Positions 1 to 9,111 of a DNA stretch of 64,000 nt are shown here, one piece after another. The stretch spans positions 1,364,001 through 1,428,000 of the forward strand of contig JAACMV010000007.1 in NCBI GenBank assembly GCA_010909725.1, read 5' to 3'. This DNA comes from Picochlorum sp. 'celeri'. Lineage: Eukaryota > Chlorophyta > Trebouxiophyceae. The position numbers and the translations under genes are program-made. Below the pieces are notes generated by a model. The model was not told the origin of the DNA, did not search any database, and worked only from the letters and a program-made list of their open reading frames with translations. Position 1 is the stretch's first letter. Every line of letters starts with the position of its first letter.

Positions 1-1811
1 GGGCATGATTCCACAGTCTCAAATGCCTGAATCAGACCAAACAGTGATGGGGGCTCCAAGGTGGTAATTTCCTTCTTTTGAATACATTTTATGATTGGTA
101 CTGTCACATGGAGGCCAGTGTTTTTCATTCTTGAGAATGCAAATGCTGCGCGGGCCTTATCTCTGCTGGAAAGTGAGTCAAGGCGGGGTACCAGGCGAGA
201 TGAGAGAGCCTGTGATACATCTGCACAGGGCGTTTTGAAGGATGCAAACGCATACGATGTCTGTACAAGAGCTTCTGGTGATAGCACGCCTGCTTTGTAT
301 ATAGTGACTGCGGATAGACTTTTGATGACAGAGGGGCTCCCAAGTTTGAGCTTGGCAATGGAATATGCAAGCTTGGGCAACAGGGCTGTTGCAACAGAGT
401 CCATTGTCGCTACCATTCTTGCCTGAAGCCTCTGTGCTGTTTTGGGGGTAATATCCAAATCCATCGTTCCCAGTGCGACGATCAGTGATGTGGTTTCCCA
501 GACAGAGACAGACTCGATACCCAGAGACATGTGCTCTAGAGCCTTGGTCAAATCTCTGGACACCGCATCCAGTTCATCGTGTCCAATCGTCCCCGCTGAT
601 TTGCTCCGATTGAATAGAATGGATATGTACCGAAATCCTTGTGTTGATCTATGCGATATATTTTGTGTCTCTGCAAAGGAAACCTGTGCAGAGGCAAACC
701 TGCCCAAAAGGCACTGTGGTAGTTTGAGATCCAATCGACAGCATGCCCACATGATTGCCACCAAATCCTCTTCTTTATGATCTGATACTCGTTTATTCAC
801 ATATTGAAGGCTTTTTGCTGCGAACGCAGTCCTCTTAAGACCAAGCCTGGCAAAAGACCATAGCACCAATGCATTCAGGTGCACATCAAAGGCCTCTTGG
901 TTTCTCCCATCATTTTCCGGTACCAACTCTTTGGCACGTTTTGCCATTGCTCTACAGAACACAATAGAGGGCTCTGCCACCAATTTACCTAGCGATACGA
1001 AAAACAATGCCAAATCCTGGGCAGAGAATTCATCAAGCCTCTTTTCAAAATGCGTTGTGATTAGCACAAGAAGTTTATGTGGATTGTACTTGAGACATGA
1101 AAACCCATGCATAATTCTAGACACGTCTTCTGAGGTGAACGATGTAATTTTTGCTTCGCTCTCTCGCTCAGCTGCTTGCAGCAGAGCTGCATCACTAAAA
1201 CCAACATGCCCAAGGCTCCACACTAAGATTGACAAATCTCTTGCTGTAAAATGATCCAAACCCATCCCGCTCTTGACAAGTTGCGACAGTGATTTGAAGA
1301 GACCGCGACTTTCGTCCTTGTCCATTCCTGGATGGGATGACAATGCCCATAATACCATGCACAACTCTTTTGGTTCAAACTGAACCATCCGTGTCTGGAT
1401 ATCCTGAGATATACGGATAATATCAGCAGCAGTTCCTGAATTTGTGGCAACCATGACTCGTGATATCATCGATACCTCGGATGGAGTGAATTGTGATACC
1501 AGAGGCATGGTGTGCTCCATCAGAAAACCTCTCAATTCCTGAGCATCATCCACAGAGCCCTGCTCTGTCAGTCTCTTGCTCAAAACCACATCCCACGCTA
1601 GAGCTATATATCGTGTATCTTTCAAAATCCAATCCGAATCAGCGCGCAAGTGGCGAAGCAATTGGGACGATGTCCTGCTGGCCTGTATCCTCTCAAACAG
1701 AGAGGAGGAGTCTTGCCAGTCTTCCTGCCCGCTTGCTTGACTTTGGCCCACACAGCTTGCAGATATGCATTTATGACTATATTGTACGTTACGTAATGGC
1801 CGCGTGAGCAT
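1..1811 (-). CDS. Organelle-targeted helical-repeat protein (OPR/RAP-like), 3' end outside window
   Basis: An open frame of about 603 codons runs on the minus strand from an ATG at 1811 through the window edge with no stop, so the C-terminus is missing. The N-terminus (MLTRPLRNVQYSHKC...) is basic and free of acids, as expected of a mitochondrial or plastid presequence. The body is a chain of degenerate helical units, each with a core like 'LSILVWSLGHVGF', 'ALVLWSFARLGLK', 'ELCMVLWALSSHPGM' or 'ARAAFAFSRMK'. This W/F-S/A-x-x-[KRG]-[ML] pattern is typical of octotricopeptide, FASTK and RAP-type organelle RNA-binding proteins. I infer a nuclear-encoded factor for organelle RNA stability or processing. 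A RAP domain, if present, would lie beyond position 1. The gene diverges from the chromatin gene at 2425. Family assignment is moderate; target RNA is unknown. Confidence 0.6.
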   Translation of the reverse strand, partial: MLTRPLRNVQYSHKCISASCVGQSQASGQEDWQDSSSLFERIQASRTSSQLLRHLRADSDWILKDTRYIALAWDVVLSKRLTEQGSVDDAQELRGFLMEHTMPLVSQFTPSEVSMISRVMVATNSGTAADIIRISQDIQTRMVQFEPKELCMVLWALSSHPGMDKDESRGLFKSLSQLVKSGMGLDHFTARDLSILVWSLGHVGFSDAALLQAAERESEAKITSFTSEDVSRIMHGFSCLKYNPHKLLVLITTHFEKRLDEFSAQDLALFFVSLGKLVAEPSIVFCRAMAKRAKELVPENDGRNQEAFDVHLNALVLWSFARLGLKRTAFAAKSLQYVNKRVSDHKEEDLVAIMWACCRLDLKLPQCLLGRFASAQVSFAETQNISHRSTQGFRYISILFNRSKSAGTIGHDELDAVSRDLTKALEHMSLGIESVSVWETTSLIVALGTMDLDITPKTAQRLQARMVATMDSVATALLPKLAYSIAKLKLGSPSVIKSLSAVTIYKAGVLSPEALVQTSYAFASFKTPCADVSQALSSRLVPRLDSLSSRDKARAAFAFSRMKNTGLHVTVPIIKCIQKKEITTLEPPSLFGLIQAFETVESC

Positions 1812-2424
1812 GGAAACGGCAGGAACATGCTCTACTTTGGCTCTTCCATGTCGAAAATGCACCTTTTCCAAACCCAACACCAACGAACTGGGCAAAACCC
1901 CATTCCAAAGTACTTTTTGGATTGTATTCATATTTATTTTAACTCATGAACCAGCAAATTTGCTCAAGAGAACAGACGAGTGTCGAAAACAAAATCTTTA
2001 GGAGGATACACTCGTCCTCCAGCAATACCTATTGCTCATCAGGCATATTCATTTCATACCAAACTGTAAATAGTTTTTTGCTTGTTTTCCGACGGCATTG
2101 GACGTCGCTGGTGACAGTTCATGCATTCCGAAGTTCGGATTCTGCCATAAATAGGAATTTAAAATGGACCCACGGCCATGCGGATTTGAGAGATCCGATC
2201 CTCCGTGGTTGATCTATAAGATATAGTACATAACAATATTAAAGCCTAGATCCGGTGGTACATGGCTTCATACAGACCAATCGGTGTGGCTGATTTGAAT
2301 CGATTGGCTGTTTGTTTCCAGCTAGACACTGAATACGTTCTTTGAGCTATAGTAGCACATTTTGGAGTCTTCTTACTTTTAATTTTCAAATTACGATAGC
2401 TGAGGAGATTTATAGAGGAGGAGG
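1812..2424. promoter_or_regulatory. Divergent intergenic region between the OPR-like gene and the DDT/WHIM gene
   Basis: This 613-bp A/T-rich stretch separates two genes transcribed away from each other, so it must hold both promoters and 5' UTRs. Short open frames in it lack codon structure or family resemblance and were not called. I see no repeat or RNA gene. Confidence 0.5.
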
Positions 2425-5421
2425 ATGGGAGGATCTGCGGCCAATGGTAAAAGCAACAAGGCTGGAAGTGGAGGAGAAGAGAAAAGGGCGTCTCCTTCTG
2501 GGAAAAAGACGGCACCATCAGCGAAACGTGTAAAGCATGGTGCTTCAAATGGGGGTTTCATGTCTGTGAAGGAGATGGAAAAGAGCTTTCCCAAGAAGAC
2601 GTTAAAGTATGCCGTTTTCAAAGTCTTGCAAAAGCATGGGCTTCATGAGGGCATGTCTGCTGATGAGATTATTACAAAGGGTGAATCTATGGGATTCTCA
2701 AATATGAAAGGCGGGGACGTTTCATGCAAGCGCCAGGTTGCAAAAATTTTGTGCGTCGAGCCGAATTTCGAGAGAATCAAGTTGGGTGTGTACTCCTTGG
2801 CCTGCTATCAAATGAATGCTAACCGCCAGTCACAGCAGCCAGGTGGCAGTCAGGTAGTGGCATCGGATCGCTCAAAGCTTGCGAGGCAGATTGCAGCATG
2901 GAAAGCTAAAAGGGATAAGTTGAGACAGGAGCTGGGGAGGAAAGAGGAGGAACTTGCAAGCGTGTCAAAGCACTTGGAAGAGGACAAGGAAGCCATGGTG
3001 ACTCAGAATTCCATTCCTCTAGCACAAGCCATGCAGGTCGATCCTAGTGCATTAACGCAGTTTGAGATGAAGGAGGAAGAGAAGATGTTTACGGGTGATG
3101 AAAATGATAGAAAAGCGATGCTGGAGCATCGACAACGGGTACAATGTAGAGCAAAGGAATTGGACCAGGCTAGGGATACATTCATCCTAGAGTTTAAGGA
3201 TGGTATTGTTCGGCAGCGGAAGGAACTTGCAGCAAAAGTAAAGCATCAGCAACAATTGAAAGATAATTTGGATTCTGAGATCGAAAGCGTGCGGGAGAAG
3301 ATTGCGGATCTCGATCAAAATATCTCAAGTGCAGAAGAAAAGATGACTGCGTGTCCCCCAAAGAAATCAACAAAGAAGGCGGCAAGCTTGCCCAGAGGCC
3401 CCCTTGAGGATGAGGATATTCCTGATAAGACGCCTTTGTTTGAACCGGCGTGGCTCGATGCGGAAGCAGCGTCTCGATTTGCGAAATTGCTGGCAATTTC
3501 AGACAATTTGATCCTCATAGGAACACGAAACCTGGGTGTCAAGGCGCCTCCATTTCAGGAATTGCAGGACATGCTAGAGTCGTCTACTATGAATGCACCA
3601 GAGGGAATTTCGAATTCTCTTGCTCCAGATGCGCTGCATCAGTTGTACAGAAATCTGTTAGAGCTGATTATAGGAGATGCAATGGAAACCGGTGATGACT
3701 TGAAAGGATCTACACGATGGAGCAAAGCTCTGTCAGACGGCTCGTGGCCTGAAATTTTGCGTCGTTTCATTCTACTCCGCGACTCCGACGAGAAGAGTCT
3801 GTACGAGAGGCCTGATACGCATGCATCACTGGCAGCGAGCATGCTTGCGTACAACCCAGTAGAAGATCTTACAAATGATCAACATGTCTCTCTTTTACAT
3901 TACCTCACCGACAATGTCTTGATTGATTCAGCATGCTTTAGGAATGTGCTTCAAAATAGAGAAAATGCCGCAATGGATGCAAAACGAGATGCAAAGGATG
4001 AGATGGCAGAGGAGAGGAAGCGATTGAAGGAGATCCAAGAGGCAAAAAAGCGCCTTGTAGAACATGGACAGGCCAACGCATCTGAGGCCAATCAGACAGA
4101 CTTTCCTCTGGAGGATATAGAACTTCCGGACGAATATAAAGAGTTCAAAGGGAATCCAGTAACTCAAAAGGAAGAATACGAGGCATTCCTGAAAAGCCAG
4201 GCATCCATGAAGAGAAAACTTGAAAAGGAGAGGGTCAAGAAATTTGCTGACAAGGTTCGAGCAGAACGTGCAGAGGCTGCTAGGCTGAAGAAATTGGAAG
4301 AAGACAGGCAAAATATGGTAAAAGAGATAGAAGCGGCGGAAGAAGCACTGGAACTCGCCCGTCAGGCATATCAAGACAAGGTGGAAAAGCTCAAGATACG
4401 AAGAGACCCACTTGGTTTTGATCGCCATCACAGGCGATACTGGTACGGTGTTGGTGGCTATAAAGATGGAATCTTAGTCGAAGGGTCACATGGAAAACTT
4501 GCATCCATACAAACGGAAAAAGATCTGGATAGTTTACTCTCCTCTCTTGACAGCCGAGGTGTGCGAGAAAAGAAACTTTCTGAAGAATTGAAAAGCATCA
4601 AGGATTTCGTCACTCAAGGCATGCGACGCGCGAAGAACAAGCAGTCGGACCCTGACACTGTGCCTTCAAAAGAAGGCCCGCTGCGACAATCATCCAGGCA
4701 GTCCCGCCAGGTGGAATTCTTCGACCCATCAAAACCAGCCAATGCTCCAAGAAGACCTCCAAAGGCATCACCTCAGGCAATCAGAGATCAGCTATCCATA
4801 CTCCCTCTGCCCTCCTCTGTCAATATTGCATACTCCGATGCTATATTTATTCTCATAGAAATCAAGCGGGATGCAATCGAAGCTGGTATCTCTGGACCTC
4901 CAGGCGACGAAAGTTGGGAGAAGTGGACCAGAGACACAACCACATTTGGGCACGAGTATGGCAGCACAGAGTACAAGACTACACCATCGAAACGCATCAT
5001 GGGTATCCTCCGAGGAAAAGCGTTCGAGCTCGAATCAGTACTCAACATGAAATCTGAAATTCTTCAGGGAAAACGCCAGGAAGAAGAAGAAGAAGAGGAG
5101 GAGGAAGGATCAGGGTCAGAATCAGAGCCAGACAGCAGCGACCAATCCAATGCTCCTTCCTCGCCAGTCCCACATCAGTCAGACATTGACAGCATCCCAC
5201 TCACCAGTCCCTCCAAATTCACGGAAACCATTGACACAGCATTCGTTTCAAAGAAGAATCCGAAAGAATCCAAATTCCTATGGCATACATTGAGAGAACG
5301 AGTGGCATGGATGACTGATTTGAAATCCACTGCAACACCAGCACGTTTGGCTTTCAATGTCAATCTTCTGAGACTCCAATCAAAGCCCATCTTCAGATTC
5401 ATGGCCAACCAAGATAAATAA
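2425..5421 (+). CDS. HARE-HTH / DDT / WHIM chromatin-remodelling subunit
   Basis: Intronless 998-aa nuclear protein. After a Lys/Ser-rich start, residues about 55-130 form a HARE-HTH winged-helix domain (LKYAVFKVLQKHGLHEG... KLGVYSL). A coiled coil follows. Residues about 340-415 match a DDT domain, about 440-495 match WHIM1 (SWPEILRRFILLRD), and 'ELPDEYKEF' (about 567) and 'DPLGFDRHHRRYWYG' (about 660) match the later WHIM motifs, with the RRYWY core intact. A poly-Glu run sits near residue 886. In plants and animals this DDT-WHIM pair binds ISWI ATPases (RINGLET, ACF1/BAZ types) and reads linker DNA. Plant RINGLET proteins also carry a homeodomain; none is visible here. I therefore infer an ISWI partner without a homeobox. 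The ATG at 2425 is the first in frame. Confidence 0.85.
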   Translation: MGGSAANGKSNKAGSGGEEKRASPSGKKTAPSAKRVKHGASNGGFMSVKEMEKSFPKKTLKYAVFKVLQKHGLHEGMSADEIITKGESMGFSNMKGGDVSCKRQVAKILCVEPNFERIKLGVYSLACYQMNANRQSQQPGGSQVVASDRSKLARQIAAWKAKRDKLRQELGRKEEELASVSKHLEEDKEAMVTQNSIPLAQAMQVDPSALTQFEMKEEEKMFTGDENDRKAMLEHRQRVQCRAKELDQARDTFILEFKDGIVRQRKELAAKVKHQQQLKDNLDSEIESVREKIADLDQNISSAEEKMTACPPKKSTKKAASLPRGPLEDEDIPDKTPLFEPAWLDAEAASRFAKLLAISDNLILIGTRNLGVKAPPFQELQDMLESSTMNAPEGISNSLAPDALHQLYRNLLELIIGDAMETGDDLKGSTRWSKALSDGSWPEILRRFILLRDSDEKSLYERPDTHASLAASMLAYNPVEDLTNDQHVSLLHYLTDNVLIDSACFRNVLQNRENAAMDAKRDAKDEMAEERKRLKEIQEAKKRLVEHGQANASEANQTDFPLEDIELPDEYKEFKGNPVTQKEEYEAFLKSQASMKRKLEKERVKKFADKVRAERAEAARLKKLEEDRQNMVKEIEAAEEALELARQAYQDKVEKLKIRRDPLGFDRHHRRYWYGVGGYKDGILVEGSHGKLASIQTEKDLDSLLSSLDSRGVREKKLSEELKSIKDFVTQGMRRAKNKQSDPDTVPSKEGPLRQSSRQSRQVEFFDPSKPANAPRRPPKASPQAIRDQLSILPLPSSVNIAYSDAIFILIEIKRDAIEAGISGPPGDESWEKWTRDTTTFGHEYGSTEYKTTPSKRIMGILRGKAFELESVLNMKSEILQGKRQEEEEEEEEEGSGSESEPDSSDQSNAPSSPVPHQSDIDSIPLTSPSKFTETIDTAFVSKKNPKESKFLWHTLRERVAWMTDLKSTATPARLAFNVNLLRLQSKPIFRFMANQDK

Positions 5422-5584
5422 TAATTTTAGTTATTCACACGTGTTTAAGATAAGGGTATCATGAAATGAGTGGAGTATTCGTAGAAATCGACAAATTTTT
5501 TAATCATCTTGACCACTGGCGGAATACATTTCATGTTCGATTTTTGTACTGAAATTAGTCATTTACAGAGTATTACATGTCAAC

Positions 5585-6746
5585 ATGAATAATATACTGG
5601 GAATAATGCGTCAATGGACGTGCCTGGTGCTGCTGCTGGTAGCCCAGTATACTACTGCTCAAGCACAGGACTCTTCTTCTTCTTCGAGGTAGGTTGGTCC
5701 TTTTGATTGGCCACGACCAACTCATCAAACATCATCAGACATGCTTTTATCCATCCTAGTTGATGCATCATTGTATAAAGAGGTACATATATGCTACACA
5801 CTGCAGTGTCATCACCTGCAAGAATACCAAGAATGGAAGGCACTATCTGGCAGATACCAGTGGGCGAGTGTGCTCCCGTCAGCAGATGAACTTTGCTACA
5901 GGCTGTTGCCCAGATTCCATAGATCCATATAGCTGTGAGACATGCAAAGATCTGGATGGGTGCTGTAGCTCGTATGAACACTGTGTGTCGTGCTGCATGG
6001 CACCCAAGCATGTTCCAAAGGAGCGAATGGCTGAGACATATATTGGTCTCTTCAAGTACGTTTTACATACATTTTTCGTCGTCTCTTCATTCTCCATATA
6101 CAATGATGGATGAATGAATGGAAGGGATAGAATCATGGATATACATGTTGTCATACACTGGTGCAGGGCAGACACTGGACACTGGTCCAATGAATTTGAT
6201 TACTGTAAATCGGCATGCAGAACGACATCTAGAAGCACGCAGAATGAGAATACGTATATAGGTGAGAGAAAGTACTGTTATTCGGAGGAAAGACGACCGA
6301 GAGATAGCGAGCCTGTGACGTTTCAAGATGACAGGTTTGTTGCAAAAGGTGCCGCTGGTGCATCCTGCGAGGATGCGTGTAAAGCGCAGAATGCCGTCTG
6401 CGCTGATGAGGACACCTCACCAATTAATACATGCGATGAGCTTCGAGCTGCTTTCATGTGTGAAGCAGGATGTAGCCCCACAGTTCAGTCCGGGGAGTCA
6501 GACGAGTATCCAGGGTATGTTGGTGTGAAAGCTCCAAAGAATGATCGACCTGGCACATGCTTTATACAAGGTAATTCCGCGGATTCCACCAGTCCTGCGA
6601 GATCATTGTTGGAAGGAACTGGCCCAAAATGCGATGCGAAATCAAAATTCGTGCATCGCTTGTGCATCTGTCGTCGTGCCAGCAGTAGGAGCATGGTTCC
6701 AGCATCCGGACAATCCCATAGAAGCTCCGAGGAGGAACGACGATGA
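5585..6746 (+). CDS. SPRING (C12orf49/DUF2054) homologue with GnT-V-like C-terminal module
   Basis: Three exons by my splicing: 5585-5688, 5807-6055, 6167-6746 (introns gtaggt...ctgcag and gtacgt...gtgcag; all phases agree), giving 310 aa. Exon 1 encodes a signal peptide or anchor (CLVLLLVAQYTTAQA). Exon 2 has the DUF2054 signature: 'CKNTKNGR', 'GRVCSR', 'GCC', 'SCETC', 'GCCSSYEHCVSCC'. Exon 3 begins with the family's closing motif 'QNENTY...KYCY'. SPRING is a Golgi protein needed for SREBP activation through site-1 protease; algae use it for something not known to me. The last 130 residues (SCEDACKAQNAVC, INTCDEL, CEAGC, PGTCFIQ, RLCIC) resemble the Cys-rich tail of GnT-V/MGAT5 enzymes. The final residues after RLCIC are low-complexity and might change if another intron exists. 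Confidence 0.8.
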
Positions 6747-6814
6747 CGATTCTTCAAGGGTTCTGGCCACAATGGCCGTAGCTATTCCAGGTAATCGATT
6801 TTTTCTTTAGTAAT

Positions 6815-7438
6815 ATGACGTCAGCTGCACCTCCCCGCCCCGATCTTTCGGCGAAAAAGTCTCCGAGACGACAGCCAGGGTGGCTGTCGAAGAAGAACTT
6901 TTTGGGCATCTTTGACGTGGCGGATTGCCAACATACTCTGAAATTGAGAAATAAATGGAATGCTTCTGACCAATTTACAATTGAAATCGGGGCAGATTGT
7001 ACCACGTCAACCTGTACGCCTTGGGCTGGAGTCAAGCTCCTGTTGGACAAGGATGAGCCAGATGGATGGGCCTTGGAAGTGAACACTGATTGGGCTCTGT
7101 TGCAATCTCCAGCGGTAGATTTGTGTCCATTCACGGATTCATTCTCGCTTCCAGTGAATGCGCGCATAGGTACCAATTTTTATGATGATAATTCCCCACA
7201 CATTGAAATTGGCATCAAGAACAAGGCTGTCATCATCACCATGTTGGTGTGCTCCCTCATTCTTCAGAAACCAGCGGCTCTTCATGTAAAGAGAAAAGAA
7301 ATCGGAGGGTTTGATTTTTCTGTGCCTGTGTCGAAAATGATGGCGTCATCTGTGGAAGTGGATGCAAGTGTGCGTCGCAAAGGGTGGAGATTATTGGTGA
7401 GCTTTTCCAATATGAGTCCAGTCTTACGACTTCATTAA
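6815..7438 (+). CDS. Uncharacterised 207-aa protein
   Basis: The open frame starts at the ATG at 6815, 68 bp after the SPRING-like gene, and stops 11 bp before the convergent transporter gene. I do not recognise the family. The first 25 residues are Pro/Arg/Lys-rich. The rest reads as alternating polar and hydrophobic strands (FTIEIGADC, WAGVKLLL, WALEVNTDW, HIEIGIKNKAVIITML, FDFSVPV, WRLLVSF), suggesting a beta-rich fold. Four cysteines lie at about residues 41, 63, 68 and 106. There is no signal peptide and only one short hydrophobic run (VIITMLVCSLIL), too weak to call a membrane segment. An upstream exon cannot be excluded, because a pyrimidine tract plus AG lies just before the ATG. Confidence 0.5.
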   Translation: MTSAAPPRPDLSAKKSPRRQPGWLSKKNFLGIFDVADCQHTLKLRNKWNASDQFTIEIGADCTTSTCTPWAGVKLLLDKDEPDGWALEVNTDWALLQSPAVDLCPFTDSFSLPVNARIGTNFYDDNSPHIEIGIKNKAVIITMLVCSLILQKPAALHVKRKEIGGFDFSVPVSKMMASSVEVDASVRRKGWRLLVSFSNMSPVLRLH

Positions 7439-7449
7439 TCCATGATATT

Positions 7450-8781
7450 TTACAGTGTTGATATCAATGTATACAAAAATAATCCCGCACCAAAGAGGAT
7501 CAAAAATCCCCCCGATATACTAAACAATATTCTGATATTCTGTTGGTGGTGATCCCTGGCCTCGTGCAGCAAGAGTGCACCCGGAATAATGAATATAATC
7601 ACCGTTCCTGATGTTCCCCCGACAAGAGAAAACACGGTTCCAAGTTCAGTGAATGACAAGGCTAATATCAAGCTAAGTGTGAAAAAGACACTCGTCTCAA
7701 CAAACACAAATCCATTGCCTGACGGCTCCTTCTTCAGTAAGGGCATGATGATGCCCTCAGAAAGCGCTTTACGCGCCGGAAAATGATTCACAGGGTATGA
7801 TGCAATCTGAAGAACGCCGACAATGAGCCTCGCTGTGCTGATAATCACGCTATCATAGCCAAATGTGTTGAAGATATTACTTTGAATACTTTTGGGGAAT
7901 GCACTATATGACACCGCCCCAACCAGCAAATATCCAATCGCACACGTTAGCATTGATTTCAGAATAACATCCAGCATGACGAGAATCTTGGACGACCCTT
8001 CAAATCTCTTGATCACTTTAAGATACCGTGGAACCTGGGAGTCTTCCAACTCATTGAACACAGCAACCACTTGCGAGTGACATTGAAACCCAAACACAGC
8101 GATTGATAAAGTATCAAATATACCATTAAAATCACCATACAGGACAACGCCATCAAACCGTGCAGCAGCAGGGAGCCCAAGTATATGCTGTATGGAGTAT
8201 AAAATAATGCACAGTACAATGCCAACAAACGCAACTAAATTCAACAAAGACACAAACGCTGACCCACTCAACGTCTTTTTGTAACACTGAGGCAATATGC
8301 ATGTACACCCAATGGCAGCAATGACGAATTGCCGACTCGCCAACCAACCATCCTTGCTGCCATACTGAAACACATGCTGTAAAATATATCCCCACAATGT
8401 CTCAAAACTGTCGCCCACAATCAATAAATACGCCACTGAGGAACCAAATAAATACAATAGCATGCTCACGTTGAGTGCAATCGACGCATGCCGTCCCAAT
8501 TTGGCCATCACAAGACCACCATAGCTGTGTGAGTTTGTCACAGAGGCAGCTCGACTCAGTACACCCAGCGTGTACGCCTGAATCGATGCAATGCACACGA
8601 TGATTAGAAATCCATTCAAAAGACCATTTCTATAGAATATCATCGGCATCGATAGCACCCCAGCTCCAACAGCACTATTAATAAGCAAAAATGTGGCCTG
8701 GCTTCTACTTGATTTTTTCTCATATTCCTCCACTACAACTGTCGTATGAGACGGTAATCTATCGTACTCGTCATGAGCCAT
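7450..8781 (-). CDS. AAAP-family amino-acid transporter (SLC38/AVT-like)
   Basis: Intronless 443-aa membrane protein from the ATG at 8781. The first transmembrane segment carries the family hallmark 'NSAVGAGVLSMPMIF', and about ten more hydrophobic segments follow, ending in a short tail; the usual size for the family is 400-500 aa. The cytosolic N-terminus is about 30 residues and charged. Related AVT/SLC38 proteins move neutral amino acids across the vacuolar or plasma membrane with protons or sodium. Substrate and membrane cannot be read from the sequence. The gene diverges from the GRIP golgin and converges on the unknown gene ending at 7438. Confidence 0.85.
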   Translation of the reverse strand: MAHDEYDRLPSHTTVVVEEYEKKSSRSQATFLLINSAVGAGVLSMPMIFYRNGLLNGFLIIVCIASIQAYTLGVLSRAASVTNSHSYGGLVMAKLGRHASIALNVSMLLYLFGSSVAYLLIVGDSFETLWGYILQHVFQYGSKDGWLASRQFVIAAIGCTCILPQCYKKTLSGSAFVSLLNLVAFVGIVLCIILYSIQHILGLPAAARFDGVVLYGDFNGIFDTLSIAVFGFQCHSQVVAVFNELEDSQVPRYLKVIKRFEGSSKILVMLDVILKSMLTCAIGYLLVGAVSYSAFPKSIQSNIFNTFGYDSVIISTARLIVGVLQIASYPVNHFPARKALSEGIIMPLLKKEPSGNGFVFVETSVFFTLSLILALSFTELGTVFSLVGGTSGTVIIFIIPGALLLHEARDHHQQNIRILFSISGGFLILFGAGLFLYTLISTL

Positions 8782-9111
8782 CTCAAGAACCCTCTAATCA
8801 TACATAATACAACAATGATGGTCCATTGACCTGAGCAAGACAAAACCCTTGATCGATTGATTCCCGAGAGACGACGCTCTCCCTAATAACGATATAAAAA
8901 CACATGTTCGACATGAGCAGGTATACATGGATCTGAGGATCACTTGATCCTCAGGCAGAAGAATCGAAAAGATCTTCGTACACGATTCAACCAAGAATCG
9001 TCGATACTAGCAGCCTGTAGTCTGACGGACGGTGCCTATTTATTATTACTACACGACGTAGCAAGTATTCCTTCCTTCTTGTTTGTTGAGGCAAAAATCA
9101 AGCAGACAGGA
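8782..9111. promoter_or_regulatory. Divergent promoter region with TATA-like box
   Basis: This 330-bp region separates the transporter from the golgin. A TATAAA lies at 8893-8898 on the plus strand, about 215 bp before the golgin ATG. A perfect inverted repeat at 8933-8954 is listed separately. The golgin frame stays open upstream of its ATG to about 8944, but that stretch shows no coiled-coil or targeting character. Confidence 0.4.
8933..8954. repeat. Perfect inverted repeat, 10-bp arms, 2-bp spacer
   Basis: CTGAGGATCA and TGATCCTCAG flank a CT spacer. It lies about 35 bp downstream of the TATA-like box and could be a binding site for a dimeric factor, or a hairpin in the golgin 5' UTR. Confidence 0.6.
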
